Assembly (NCBI GenBank): GCA_021108075.1
Contig: JAIORP010000209.1
Coordinates: 1 to 55,297 of the forward strand
DNA: 55,297 nt
Origin: Candidatus Omnitrophota bacterium
GTDB taxonomy: Bacteria > Omnitrophota > Gorgyraeia > Zapsychrales > Zapsychraceae
Reading direction: 5' to 3'
Shown: positions 9,380 through 18,698 of the stretch, in pieces
Position numbering within the stretch: position 1 is the first letter of the stretch
Layout: each line of letters opens with the position of its first letter
Notes under the pieces: generated by a model
The model's input: the letters and a program-made list of their open reading frames with translations, nothing else
What the model was told of the DNA's origin: nothing
Database searches by the model: none
Position numbers and translations under genes: made by a program

Positions 9380-11873
9380 AACGTGTAATCCTGAAGCCTA
9401 TATCGTTACGGGATTCTTGAGCATAGTCCCTGTAAGTGAGGCGCAATTCCGTAATACTGCCATGACGCCAACTGGATCCCCGTACAACATGGTATTTCCC
9501 TGATTTAGGACCAGCCGGGTCGACTAAAACATCAGACTTGTTACGGGGATAAATGTCATAATAATCATGACACCATTCGGAGACATTTCCGCCCAAGTCA
9601 TAAAGACCTGCTTGATTTGCCGTAAATTTACCTACAGGTGCAGCAATTCTGTAGTCATCCGAATAATTCTCGATGATAACCGGTAAGTCGCCTTGGGTGC
9701 TCGTATCAGCGTAATTTCCGACTTTTGAAGAAGGCGTCCTGTTTTTACCCCACGGATATTTTAAGGCTTCGTCAGTTGCTCGATGCCCTCCTTCGAAACG
9801 GGCAACATATGCCCATTCGGCCTCTGTGGGTAAGCGATAACCTATTGTCATCGGTCGTATAGGAACCATCCGGCCCTCCTTCTTTTCATACGCGGGAGGC
9901 AATCCGTCCTGTTCACTCAGCCAATTCAAATAAACCGCGGCATCATTCCATTTAACAGATGTAACGGGTTGGTCCGCTTCGTTTAAGTCAAATCCATTTT
10001 CACTCCCGGAATTATGGCCGGGACGAAACTTTTGAAATTCCGCATTGGTGACTTCTTTCTCACTGATCCAGAATGATTTCGTTAATTGCACCTTATACTG
10101 GGTTTCGTTGCTACGCCGGCCTGATTCTCGTCTGGATGCTCCCATCGTGAAGGTGACAGGAGTGGGTAGGGATATTTCTCTGAGGATGTGGCCTCCTGCT
10201 GTTGTCAAACCATATGGCTTTTTTTTCGCATTAACTTGCTTTTCTGTCTGTAATTGAATATTGATTTTTTTCGAAGTATTAACGGCCGGTGTGATTTCAA
10301 GTGATTGGGATAGATAGCCTGTTTTGCTAATTTCAATTTGATGCGATGCTACGGTTAAACGTAAACGGCGGGAAGCATTACCCATGTCGAGGCCATCAAG
10401 TTTTAATTGAGCGTCTGCTGGTTCACACGTTATAAAAACAATACCATATTCCGGTTTTAATTCGATCTTAAGGGACTGAGTTTTTCCCCTTTCAACACGG
10501 ACTGACTGAGATTCCACAATAAAGCCGTTCTTTGACAGGCTTAGTTGATGATCTTCTTCTGACGTAATCGCAATTGACGTGGGTGTTTGTCCTCGAAAAA
10601 TACCATCCAGCATTAAGCGGGCACCTGGAGGATTCGATGTTAAGTCGAGGATACCGTCTAATTTTTGTAAAGTGAATTTTGGAAGTACAATGGAGTCCCC
10701 CGCTTCAACTCTAATGTTCTTAACAATGCTTTTCCACCCTTCTTTTCGCAACTCCAATTGATAGTCTCCGCCCATCGGTTTGATCTCTTGAGGTGTTTGT
10801 CCGAAAGGCATCCCGCCAAGAAAGATTTCTGCGCCATCTGGATCGCTATGTATCTTCACGTTTCCCCATCCAGGTTTTAATGCCGCCGTAATTGATTGAG
10901 CTATCCCCATCCCCTCAATTTCAATCGTTTGAAAGTAGGGTAAATATCGGTCGGCAAGAACTATTAACTCATACTGCCCGGCTAATAAATCAATTGAGGA
11001 TAATGGAGTCGCGCCCACAATCTTACCATCTATTTTGACTTCAGCGTTGCTGACGGGGTGAGATATGATATTTATTTTACCCGGTAATTTTTGTAGATGT
11101 TCTTTTAGCTGTATTTTGCCGCGTGGTTGCACGAGGATGGCTTTATTAAGGTCATGATAACCTTGTTTCGTTGCGATTACATTATATTTTCCTGGAAAGG
11201 CTAAATAGCTGTCTCCGATTTTGATCGTTGGTGGAAACCCGGATAATGCGATATTATCAGGAGCAGGAATGACATGAATCTGGATAGACGCTGCGACTAA
11301 AACGAAGATAACGCACGATAATAAGAAGATAAAGAGTGCTATTGTTATATTACGAAAACGTGAGTGCGTTTTTGAGTCAGGTAATGGCGCGAATATCTGT
11401 GCTGGCGCTGATGATTCTTGTTGAGGCTGAATGGGCCGGACACGTTTTGCCTCGTTTTTAGCAGAATTATCTGATGCTGAAGGTAGCGCTTCTGATTGAC
11501 TCGTATTTTCCTCAGGGATGCCTTGATCAGAAGAGTTATCGGAGAAATTAGATAGGATGAAAGTATCCATCTCAACAGCCACCTTAAATTTAAAGCGTTC
11601 TATCTGAATGAGATCTCCTTCTTCGACCCATATGGATGCTTTAAGGCAATTATTGTTTAATGAGGCTAAATGAGCCTGATGCCCCGGTTGAATATACAGT
11701 TGATTATTGTCCAAGCCAAACCAGACGATGGGATCGGCGTTTATAAGTGGCCCCAAAACAAGTTGACCATCAGCTGATAAACCTACGGCTAAAGGTAAAT
11801 TCGAGTGAGTAAATTGTTCTGACCCGTTTTCAAGGTCAAAGCGTAAAACTGCTTTCAAATTTTCTCCTTGCAA
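9354..11873 (-). CDS. Membrane protein: FHA-like N-terminus, PEGA repeats, SUMF1/FGE-like domain
   Basis: The protein has 839 residues. Residues 1-110 are all-beta and look FHA-like. A Ser/Pro/Gln-rich linker and one membrane helix (about 176-200) follow, then about five PEGA-type repeats (about 205-525, e.g. PPGARLMLDGIFRGQTP). The C-terminus (about 560-830) is an FGE-sulfatase/SUMF1-type domain: TFTMGA, EVTNAEF, GYRLPTEAEWAYVAR, GLYDLGGNVSEW, RGSSWRHG. The catalytic Cys pair of true formylglycine-generating enzymes is absent; Ser and Trp stand in the RGGSxxC region. A structural or ligand-binding role is therefore more likely than sulfatase activation. It overlaps the upstream TPR gene by 19 bases and the small downstream gene by 26. 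PEGA and SUMF1 parts are predicted to be periplasmic. Confidence 0.85.
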   Translation of the reverse strand: MQGENLKAVLRFDLENGSEQFTHSNLPLAVGLSADGQLVLGPLINADPIVWFGLDNNQLYIQPGHQAHLASLNNNCLKASIWVEEGDLIQIERFKFKVAVEMDTFILSNFSDNSSDQGIPEENTSQSEALPSASDNSAKNEAKRVRPIQPQQESSAPAQIFAPLPDSKTHSRFRNITIALFIFLLSCVIFVLVAASIQIHVIPAPDNIALSGFPPTIKIGDSYLAFPGKYNVIATKQGYHDLNKAILVQPRGKIQLKEHLQKLPGKINIISHPVSNAEVKIDGKIVGATPLSSIDLLAGQYELIVLADRYLPYFQTIEIEGMGIAQSITAALKPGWGNVKIHSDPDGAEIFLGGMPFGQTPQEIKPMGGDYQLELRKEGWKSIVKNIRVEAGDSIVLPKFTLQKLDGILDLTSNPPGARLMLDGIFRGQTPTSIAITSEEDHQLSLSKNGFIVESQSVRVERGKTQSLKIELKPEYGIVFITCEPADAQLKLDGLDMGNASRRLRLTVASHQIEISKTGYLSQSLEITPAVNTSKKINIQLQTEKQVNAKKKPYGLTTAGGHILREISLPTPVTFTMGASRRESGRRSNETQYKVQLTKSFWISEKEVTNAEFQKFRPGHNSGSENGFDLNEADQPVTSVKWNDAAVYLNWLSEQDGLPPAYEKKEGRMVPIRPMTIGYRLPTEAEWAYVARFEGGHRATDEALKYPWGKNRTPSSKVGNYADTSTQGDLPVIIENYSDDYRIAAPVGKFTANQAGLYDLGGNVSEWCHDYYDIYPRNKSDVLVDPAGPKSGKYHVVRGSSWRHGSITELRLTYRDYAQESRNDIGFRITRYADKQTNN

Positions 11874-13375
11874 AAAACAGTTATTGTATACTCCTCTGTT
11901 GATGCGGGCACCGTAAAGGAGATATTGACATCTCGAAAGCCAGAGCGTGAGCCAACCGCTTTATATTGCCCTGGCAATAACTCTAACCGATGTTCCAGAA
12001 AATGGCCTAATGGGCCAATGCGGTAAATGGTGACGTCTGTTAGACTGTCTGACTGCAATAAAACTGGCGTTGGCTGTTCGTAGGCGTGGAGCAGCTCCTT
12101 AAGCCTTGATGAGTTTGCGCGAAATTTTGGGCCAACAGAGTTATTTTTAACTGTCATTTGATAAATTTTTGTTGCGTATTCTCTATGCTCTGGAGACTGT
12201 AAATCAGATGGATTCGCGATATATTTAAGGATAATACGGTTTAACTCAACAAATTTTTCTGCCCAATATTTTCCTGTTTGAGCATAACCAATATTAGGGT
12301 CGATTTCTAGAATTTGCATATATATTTGGACTGCTTCTTCCCAACGTTCGGATTCTTCCAATGTTTGAACTTGTGTTCGCAGGTCTTGAAGCCGATTATT
12401 CTTTTCAGCCTCGATCAATTGTTTCTCCAAATCTAAAGACCCCGGATCATTTGGACGGAGTTTCTTCGCGGTGGCAAGTTCTTGTTTTGCTTGAAGGAAG
12501 TTCATATTGCTTAACGCGGATATGGCTGCCGTCATGGCACTTTGGTAATCTCGATCATTGATCCGATCATTTACCCTTTGAAGGTGCTCATTGGTTGGTT
12601 GGAAGGTATTATCCAATTGAAGTGCGCGTAAATACATCTCCTTTGCTTGGTCTAATTCATTATTTGATTCGAGGGATTTTCCTCGATTGATAATATTGAG
12701 GACTTCGGGTAAATTTATCGCACGCTGTAATTTTGCCTGAATTTCTTGATTATTTGAATCGGCTGAAAGTGCGATATTATAATATTGTTGCGCTGTTTTG
12801 GAATCAAGTTGGGTAAAAGCAGCGTCACCCGATTGGATTGCGCGCTGGACTCTTAGCGGACGGCTTTGTTCAAGTTGATGAAGTTTATCGATCGTTTCTT
12901 GATAATTTTTAGCCGCCTGCGCATATAATTTGTCATTAAGGAATTGGTCAGCTTTTGCGAGAGTTTCTAAGGCTTGCGGATAACTCGTTTCTAAAGTTTC
13001 ATCCCCCCAAATTTTAACCCCTTGGTTTACTAGACGGGCTAAAAGTTTTAGAGTTTCTTGCAATGAATCTTGGGCCGCTGCAGGGCTTGGGATTGGTTCT
13101 TCTTCAAGGGCTTCACTCTGTGGTATTGGTTGCCCTTCATGTGTTGTGGATATCTCTGTTTTAGGTTGGAGCTTCGAATGTTGCAGCGGTATTTCTTCCT
13201 CTATCGGCGGTTCTTCAGCTCTTCTGGGGGAAACTGTTGGAAGAAAAACAACCGCTAAAGCAATCATCAGTAGAAGGGTTAGGCTAATCCAAATTTTTAT
13301 ATTGTCATTGGGATGATCTGTTGTCTTAATTTTTTTCTGAGGAGAAAATTTTTGAACGTTAGGATTATCAGGCAT
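11855..13375 (-). CDS. Single-span membrane protein with TPR repeats and PEGA-like C-terminus
   Basis: A short cytoplasmic segment precedes one membrane helix (IWISLTLLLMIALAVVFLP). A Pro/Glu-rich spacer and a long helical region with tetratricopeptide-like repeats follow (about 90-375; e.g. RALQLDNTFQPTNEHLQRVN). The last 80 residues are beta-rich (LELLPGQYKAVGSRSGFRDV) and resemble a PEGA module. An upstream GTG at 13414 would add 13 residues but has no ribosome site. ATG 13375 is preceded by AGGA at a somewhat long distance, so the start is moderately sure. It overlaps the PEGA/SUMF1 gene by 19 bases, implying coupled translation. It probably scaffolds the envelope complex. Confidence 0.75.
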   Translation of the reverse strand: MPDNPNVQKFSPQKKIKTTDHPNDNIKIWISLTLLLMIALAVVFLPTVSPRRAEEPPIEEEIPLQHSKLQPKTEISTTHEGQPIPQSEALEEEPIPSPAAAQDSLQETLKLLARLVNQGVKIWGDETLETSYPQALETLAKADQFLNDKLYAQAAKNYQETIDKLHQLEQSRPLRVQRAIQSGDAAFTQLDSKTAQQYYNIALSADSNNQEIQAKLQRAINLPEVLNIINRGKSLESNNELDQAKEMYLRALQLDNTFQPTNEHLQRVNDRINDRDYQSAMTAAISALSNMNFLQAKQELATAKKLRPNDPGSLDLEKQLIEAEKNNRLQDLRTQVQTLEESERWEEAVQIYMQILEIDPNIGYAQTGKYWAEKFVELNRIILKYIANPSDLQSPEHREYATKIYQMTVKNNSVGPKFRANSSRLKELLHAYEQPTPVLLQSDSLTDVTIYRIGPLGHFLEHRLELLPGQYKAVGSRSGFRDVNISFTVPASTEEYTITVFCKEKI

Positions 13376-13448
13376 AAAAAAAATGATTCCTATGATCAGG
13401 GAATACGATCCCACTAATAAAATGGATTAATATTTTCAGAGAAGCATG

Positions 13449-14726
13449 TTATTCTGGAACAGCAGAGTTGACAGACGAAATTACTGCGCCGGTTTCCAGC
13501 TTGTATAGTTTTCCAATAACCTCGCTCCATTGTTGATATTTTGCTTTAGCAGAGCCCGTAAGTTTAATCGTTTCCCCTTCAACTTCAATAATCGTTGGTT
13601 CGATGTCCGTCCGAAAAGATACCCCCATCTCCTCCATAGCACGTTTATTTATTTCCGCCTCTTCTGAAATCTTTTGCGCATCAAACATTTCCCTTGCCCC
13701 GAATTGAACCGAAGTACTGACTCCCGAGCTGATCACTTCTGAACTCCCGACTAATACGCCGAGTAGGGTAAAAACTAGGGTTCCTAGGACCATTACCGCG
13801 GCCCCAATTGATTGATGTTTTCTCTTTTTAGCATCGACTTCACGAATCATATTCATTTCATCAAGGCGAGATTTACGCCAATCATTATATCTGGGAGTCA
13901 TTTCACGGTGAAGTCCACTGAAATGTTGGTCGATGGTATCCACTAACATATAATCTCGTTCACGCACTCGGCGGATGCGTGCGAGCATTGCATCGTCGTC
14001 AGAGGGCAATCGGTCAATCTTAACTATATTTTTTTTGGGATCTTTTTGTAAATATCCTGTGAAGACTTCTGGAGCAAGCCTTTCTGCAAAACTGATCTCA
14101 GAAATTTGTCGTATTTCTCGGATTTGTTCAGGAGTTAACGTGTCGAAGTATGCTGCGAGATCATTGGATATTTGGTTATATATATTTTGAAAGATTTCAG
14201 AATTATTTTGTAGTTTCCGGTACATATCAGTATCAACGGCCGTGGAATATTTTTTTTCGCGGACCCAATTTCTTCCTGTTGCGTCTCGCGCTTCAATCTT
14301 GACTTCCAGAACTTCACCGTTTGATTTAAGGATGCCCCCTGAGACTAATATTTCGTCGCTCGAAGATTCATCGGGGACGACCCGGATTGCGCCCCATTTG
14401 CCTGTTTTAAGCATTGTATTTTTTAATTGTGCTGCGATAAAATGACCCTCGGCTTTTCGGATTTCTTCTGACAGTCCTCGTGCCGCATCTTTTTTCTTCG
14501 GCAGTTTACCGGGATCGAATATTTTTATTCTCACATCGAGCAAAAGCTCTTCAGGAGTTTCTGTTTCAGCGCGAGTGAGGGGCAATGGGTTCTTATTAAC
14601 TTTAACTTTGGGGTATGTAGCACATCCTCCGAGAACTAGCGAGGGAATCAAAACAAGCGCTACGCTAGGAAATAGTATTGTGCGCCTTAGCGGAGAGATG
14701 CTTTGTGTTTTTTTAATTCGTTCCAT
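13449..14726 (-). CDS. Uncharacterised lipoprotein, probable part of the TolQ/vWA cluster
   Basis: This 425-residue protein has a basic N-terminus, a hydrophobic stretch and lipobox VLGGC (Cys near 35), so it is an acylated lipoprotein. Residues about 60-200 form an alpha/beta domain reminiscent of lipoproteins whose LPS-assembly-like fold carries a strand-rich core (VSGGILKSNGEVLEVKIEA). A hydrophobic Gly-rich segment (about 310-340, AAVMVLGTLVFTLLGVLVG) could insert in a membrane. The start is firm: AAGGAG lies seven bases before ATG 14726. It is on the same strand as the TPR gene, 73 bases upstream of it, so it is probably the first gene of the operon. I do not recognise the family. Confidence 0.7.
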   Translation of the reverse strand: MERIKKTQSISPLRRTILFPSVALVLIPSLVLGGCATYPKVKVNKNPLPLTRAETETPEELLLDVRIKIFDPGKLPKKKDAARGLSEEIRKAEGHFIAAQLKNTMLKTGKWGAIRVVPDESSSDEILVSGGILKSNGEVLEVKIEARDATGRNWVREKKYSTAVDTDMYRKLQNNSEIFQNIYNQISNDLAAYFDTLTPEQIREIRQISEISFAERLAPEVFTGYLQKDPKKNIVKIDRLPSDDDAMLARIRRVRERDYMLVDTIDQHFSGLHREMTPRYNDWRKSRLDEMNMIREVDAKKRKHQSIGAAVMVLGTLVFTLLGVLVGSSEVISSGVSTSVQFGAREMFDAQKISEEAEINKRAMEEMGVSFRTDIEPTIIEVEGETIKLTGSAKAKYQQWSEVIGKLYKLETGAVISSVNSAVPE

Positions 14727-14923
14727 AATTTCTCCTTAAGAATTTGATGCGACTCACTTTCCACTTTTTTAACTTTCCGAGCAAACAGCATCATCTACGC
14801 CCTTGCCGTGGATTGCACTTTAAAAAATATAAATAAAGCTTTCAAAGTCCCGCTTAAATTATTACCAAACTGAAAAAACAGCCCAACCGAATAACGAGAA
14901 AAAAAACAAACTTTTAAAAATAA

Positions 14924-15775
14924 TTATTTACGAGAAGCAGCTTTTTCCTCTTTGTAAGCTTCCCATAATTTCTCTTTTAAAACTGGATCTGTTTCAACCT
15001 CTGCGGCTTCCTTTAATTGGCGAGCAAGAATACCATCATCTGCGGTATCTCCGATAGACCCAGGATTAAAATCAGGGAGTTTGCCCTCTTTTCTCATCCC
15101 AGGACCTGCGCCGGGCTCAGCTTCCCACTGCGGCGGTTCAGCTTCAGCATTAAATGGATCAGAGGAACTGCCGGAGGGATTAACGGATGCTCCATTCTCA
15201 TTTCCAGCGGCCAAATCACTTTCTTGATTGGACATCCCATCGTTGCTCCAACCGTTATTAGACTGGTCGGGCATCTGACTCTGATTTAAGGTTGGCTGTT
15301 GCTGCAGAATCATTCCGTCAAAATCTGCTTCAAGCTTTCTTAACTGTTCTGAAAGTAAATCCGCTTTTTCTTCAAAGGTTGTTTCTCTTTTGATGCTCAA
15401 TGTGTCGGGAAGGCTATGGGGGTAAGGATTGTCTTCCTCTTTAACTTGAGCACAATCTACCCCATGAAGATTTGCGTCGCCGCCTAGCTGACGCACGGCT
15501 TCACAACCTTCAAAGACCGAATATTTTAAATCAGCAACAAAGGAGGCAAACTCATCTAAATCGGTTTCGGACACATCAGGTTTTTTACTTAGTTCTCGGT
15601 ATTCTGCGTCATTTATTCTCCAGGCTTGATCAGAGGCTTGCAACTCATTTATTGCTCTTGATAAATCTAAAGATGGATCATTATTGTTGGATACGGCAGA
15701 AGCATTTCTGATGACAAAAAAAGAAATGCTGAGAAGAAGAATTGACATGCGTAAATTTTTAATAAATATAGACAT
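14924..15775 (-). CDS. Secreted acidic protein of unknown function
   Basis: This 283-residue protein has an N-terminal signal (MSILLLSISFFVIRNASA, probable signal peptidase I cleavage after ASA). Helical segments follow (to about 150), then a low-complexity Asn/Gly/Ser/Pro-rich stretch (about 160-230) and a charged tail ending KEEKAASRK. GAGA lies before ATG 15775; a second in-frame ATG at codon 10 is possible. It is upstream of the lipoprotein gene on the same strand, separated by 197 bases that may hold a promoter, so membership in the vWA cluster is uncertain. No family recognised. Confidence 0.6.
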   Translation of the reverse strand: MSIFIKNLRMSILLLSISFFVIRNASAVSNNNDPSLDLSRAINELQASDQAWRINDAEYRELSKKPDVSETDLDEFASFVADLKYSVFEGCEAVRQLGGDANLHGVDCAQVKEEDNPYPHSLPDTLSIKRETTFEEKADLLSEQLRKLEADFDGMILQQQPTLNQSQMPDQSNNGWSNDGMSNQESDLAAGNENGASVNPSGSSSDPFNAEAEPPQWEAEPGAGPGMRKEGKLPDFNPGSIGDTADDGILARQLKEAAEVETDPVLKEKLWEAYKEEKAASRK

Positions 15776-16459
15776 AATATTCTCTAATAACCATTGTTGC
15801 TTAAAAAATTAGCAAAATTTTTATACCTTCATATCATCTCTGTATCTTAGACGAATTTACAACTGTTTTCCCATTAAATATAAAATATAATTTTTTGTGA
15901 ATTAAAAGATTGAGACGATAAAAATAATAAATAACAAACCAAAGCATTTAAAACACTTACAGTTATAAAAAAATTACAAAATTACTGTAAAAGAATATTA
16001 TATTTATATAAGGATAAATGTCAAATTTAAGGTTGCTATTTCAAATCGGCCTTCGAAGGTTGTGGTTCTTATTGTCCGAATGTGTTTATTTTTTTCGGTT
16101 TTGGTAATTTTTTTGTGAACATGTCTCAAGGTAATTTTTCTGGAACAATATTTTCCCTTAATTTGGGTCCTCTTTTCATCTGAAATGATCTAAAAATTAG
16201 CCCTTTGACTGTGTCCAAGCCTAAAAGTTATATTTTACTTTATTATGAAGTAATGTATAATATTTATAAAATTTATGAAGGTCAAACCGTTTAATTTCGC
16301 TTTTATACGTGAAGGCAACATCACAGTGTCATTATAGAATATTTTCACATATAAGATGACTTCAGACGTTTTTATCTGTTGGGGGACAGAAATACCCTAT
16401 CATAACAAATCATATTAAATTAACCATACCGATCATCATTCATAGAAAAAGGAATAATT
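15776..16459. other. AT-rich divergent intergenic region
   Basis: These 684 gene-free bases separate a minus-strand secreted-protein gene from the plus-strand lipoprotein operon, so promoters for both sides should lie here. The only clear structure is an inverted repeat, TTACAGT at 15957-15963 and ACTGTAA at 15984-15990, with an A/T-rich spacer. It could be an operator or a weak hairpin. No reading frame with coding character was found. The ribosome site of the downstream gene (AAAGGAA) lies just before 16460. Confidence 0.4.
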
Positions 16460-17026
16460 ATGAAAACACAAGCTTGTTGTTTACTGATCATTGTTTTATT
16501 TTTATCAGGATGTAGTACTTTTGTTGTTCCGCGCGTCACCACTTTTGAACCAACCCAGGAAAAATTTGATAAGGCTGCAAATGTCGTGATATCAGAAGAG
16601 CATCTAAAAGAAAAAGAACATGTTCATTTTGGTTTAGCCGGGTTTCTTGCCCCTGTCAGCGTCAGGGTGGGAGACACAATGGTACAACATGCTTTGAGTA
16701 ACTTTTCTAACATATTCCGTGAAGTGAAGCTCAATGATACTAGTCAACCTAGTCCTGATAGCGTAACGGTCCAATTGGAAACAGAGCGATTTGAAGTTAT
16801 TGGATTATCTTGGCATGCAACTCTAGACCTAAAAATGAGGGTGTTAAATAGCAACGATAAGAATATTTTTGAAAAAAATTATCATGTTGAAGGTTCAAGG
16901 CATAGCATGTTGTTTAACAATGAATTTGAGCAGCAAATTCATGTAAAGTTAACAACAGAAGAAGCTTTTATTCAAGTCTTTAGCGAAATCACTGATGATT
17001 TACGTCATCTTAAGTTAGATGACTAG
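16460..17026 (+). CDS. Lipoprotein of unknown function, first gene of a lipoprotein operon
   Basis: The 188-residue product starts with a short signal and lipobox LSGC (Cys18), so it should be exported and acylated. The mature part is alpha/beta with alternating strands, and residues about 85-150 (VTVQLETERFEVIGLSW, LDLKMRVLN) look like a small envelope-lipoprotein domain. AAAGGAA lies seven bases before the ATG. It precedes three further lipoprotein genes on the same strand with gaps of 54, 40 and 19 bases, so one transcript is likely. I do not recognise a specific family. Confidence 0.7.
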   Translation: MKTQACCLLIIVLFLSGCSTFVVPRVTTFEPTQEKFDKAANVVISEEHLKEKEHVHFGLAGFLAPVSVRVGDTMVQHALSNFSNIFREVKLNDTSQPSPDSVTVQLETERFEVIGLSWHATLDLKMRVLNSNDKNIFEKNYHVEGSRHSMLFNNEFEQQIHVKLTTEEAFIQVFSEITDDLRHLKLDD

Positions 17027-17080
17027 AGATTTTGAATTAATTTATGTTTTTATGGTCATTGAAAAGGAATCCGTGAAGAA

Positions 17081-18658
17081 ATGAAAATTATAAAAATTTT
17101 GTCGTTTCTTCTAATTCTTTGTATTGCGAATGGTTGTACGACAACACAAACAAAATATCATCGGGCGGTTGTCCGGAAAAATTATTCACAATTAAGAGAA
17201 TTAGACAACCCACAAACAATTAATCAATATAACAGTTCAGGACAGGCGCCCATACATCTTGCGATCATTCAAAATGACATTGAAGCAGTCAAAGAATTAA
17301 TCGCTGAAAAAGCGGATGTTAACATTCCTCAAAAAACATTTTTGCACGAAACCCCCCTTTTTGTTTTGTTGTCTTCTCCTGAACCGAATTGTCATATTGC
17401 TAAATTGCTTATAGAGAACGGTGCAAATGTTAACGCACAGCTCTCTGACGGAAAGACGCCATTGTTAGTCAGTTTGGAAAAAAATAATATTGATTTAGTT
17501 GAAATTCTGGTCAATCATGGTGCAGATGTGAATATTCAATATCATACAGGCTGGTCTGCCCTCCATGTTGGGGCCGCTCAGAACAATATGAGCGCTGTGG
17601 ACATCTTATGCAAGAACGGAGCAAATGTTAATCTTACCGGCAAGCAGAATGAAACTCCGTTAGCTGTCGCCGTGGCAAAGGAAAACACAAAAATCGTAGA
17701 TTCGTTGCTTTTATATGGAGCAGATCCAAATATTTGTCCGCATAATAAAAAAGATTATTATGGAAAACTTCTCTATAGCGATGATCTTACTATCGCGAAT
17801 CAACTCCTATCTCATCCTCACTTCAAATTGCCGGACGACTTTCCTCAGCATGAATTGTTCTTTCGCGCCTTTGAACTGCAGAATCAAGACTTTTTATCTA
17901 AATTGTTTCAGTTAGAGTTCTCCCCCACCCCTGAGATTAAGAATACTTTTGCTCCTATTCATCTTATTGCGATTAAAGGAAACATTGAGTGGTTAGATCG
18001 CTTTTTGAACGAAAATGCCGACATTAATGTTGAGGATGAGTATGGTCATAATGCTTTATTTTTTGCAATGTATAACGATTTTCCAGATGTCGCCAAGAAA
18101 CTCATTTTGAATGGATCTAAGTTGGTCGAGTTTTATGCTCCCCCGGATTATTCTTTTATTACAGCAAAAACATTTGTTCTCATCGCAGAGAATTCAGACA
18201 TTCAAAATCAATATGATCGAAAAACGGCCTATAAAAAGGCAGCTGAGGCGTTTGAAATAGCCGAGAAGAATTATGCTGACTTTTATAAAAAATCAGATAA
18301 AGATCTTGGAAAAGCAAAACTAAACAATTTGCTTAAAAAAGTCGCAATTGTAACACTTCAAGCCGCTCTCACCGCTGGGCAAAATTATTCGGGACAGTAT
18401 CAACCTAATTCAAATATGCAGATACATAATTTGAATCAAACAAATTCGAGCAGGTCGCGAATAAACCGTTATCACATGAATAAGGGATCTGATGAAAATT
18501 TGCCGAATGCTTCAGAGGGCTCAACACCATCCTCTTCTTTGTTTAATTTTGCAGATACAACATACATAGAGTCTCAACGGGATTTAATAAAAATCAAATA
18601 TGAGAGTGCGAGAAAGAATCATAAAGAAATTTTAGAAATCATTAAATCACAAGAATAA
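17081..18658 (+). CDS. Ankyrin-repeat lipoprotein
   Basis: This 525-residue lipoprotein has lipobox ANGC (Cys19), so the repeats should lie outside the cytoplasm. At least five ankyrin repeats occupy about residues 50-230 (APIHLAIIQNDIEAVKELI, GKTPLLVSLEKNNIDLVEIL, GWSALHVGAAQNNMSAVDIL, NETPLAVAVAKENTKIVDSL) and two more about 285-345 (FAPIHLIAIKGNIEWLDRFL). A predicted helical, Lys-rich region and an Asn/Ser-rich linker follow. Ankyrin repeats bind proteins; exported versions occur in envelope or toxin-neutralising contexts, but nothing here proves either role. It is the second gene of the lipoprotein operon. Confidence 0.85.
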   Translation: MKIIKILSFLLILCIANGCTTTQTKYHRAVVRKNYSQLRELDNPQTINQYNSSGQAPIHLAIIQNDIEAVKELIAEKADVNIPQKTFLHETPLFVLLSSPEPNCHIAKLLIENGANVNAQLSDGKTPLLVSLEKNNIDLVEILVNHGADVNIQYHTGWSALHVGAAQNNMSAVDILCKNGANVNLTGKQNETPLAVAVAKENTKIVDSLLLYGADPNICPHNKKDYYGKLLYSDDLTIANQLLSHPHFKLPDDFPQHELFFRAFELQNQDFLSKLFQLEFSPTPEIKNTFAPIHLIAIKGNIEWLDRFLNENADINVEDEYGHNALFFAMYNDFPDVAKKLILNGSKLVEFYAPPDYSFITAKTFVLIAENSDIQNQYDRKTAYKKAAEAFEIAEKNYADFYKKSDKDLGKAKLNNLLKKVAIVTLQAALTAGQNYSGQYQPNSNMQIHNLNQTNSSRSRINRYHMNKGSDENLPNASEGSTPSSSLFNFADTTYIESQRDLIKIKYESARKNHKEILEIIKSQE

Positions 18659-18698
18659 ATATTTCTTACGCTAAAAATAAATAACAAGAGAGGAAAAT

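Noticed and set aside
8978..9388. 136-codon plus-strand frame opposite the small gene and TolQ start
   Set aside because: It lies antisense to three better-supported genes, has no ribosome site and an odd hydrophobic/aromatic composition.
9354..11873. Sulfatase-activating formylglycine-generating enzyme
   Set aside because: The catalytic cysteines are missing and no sulfatase gene is near.
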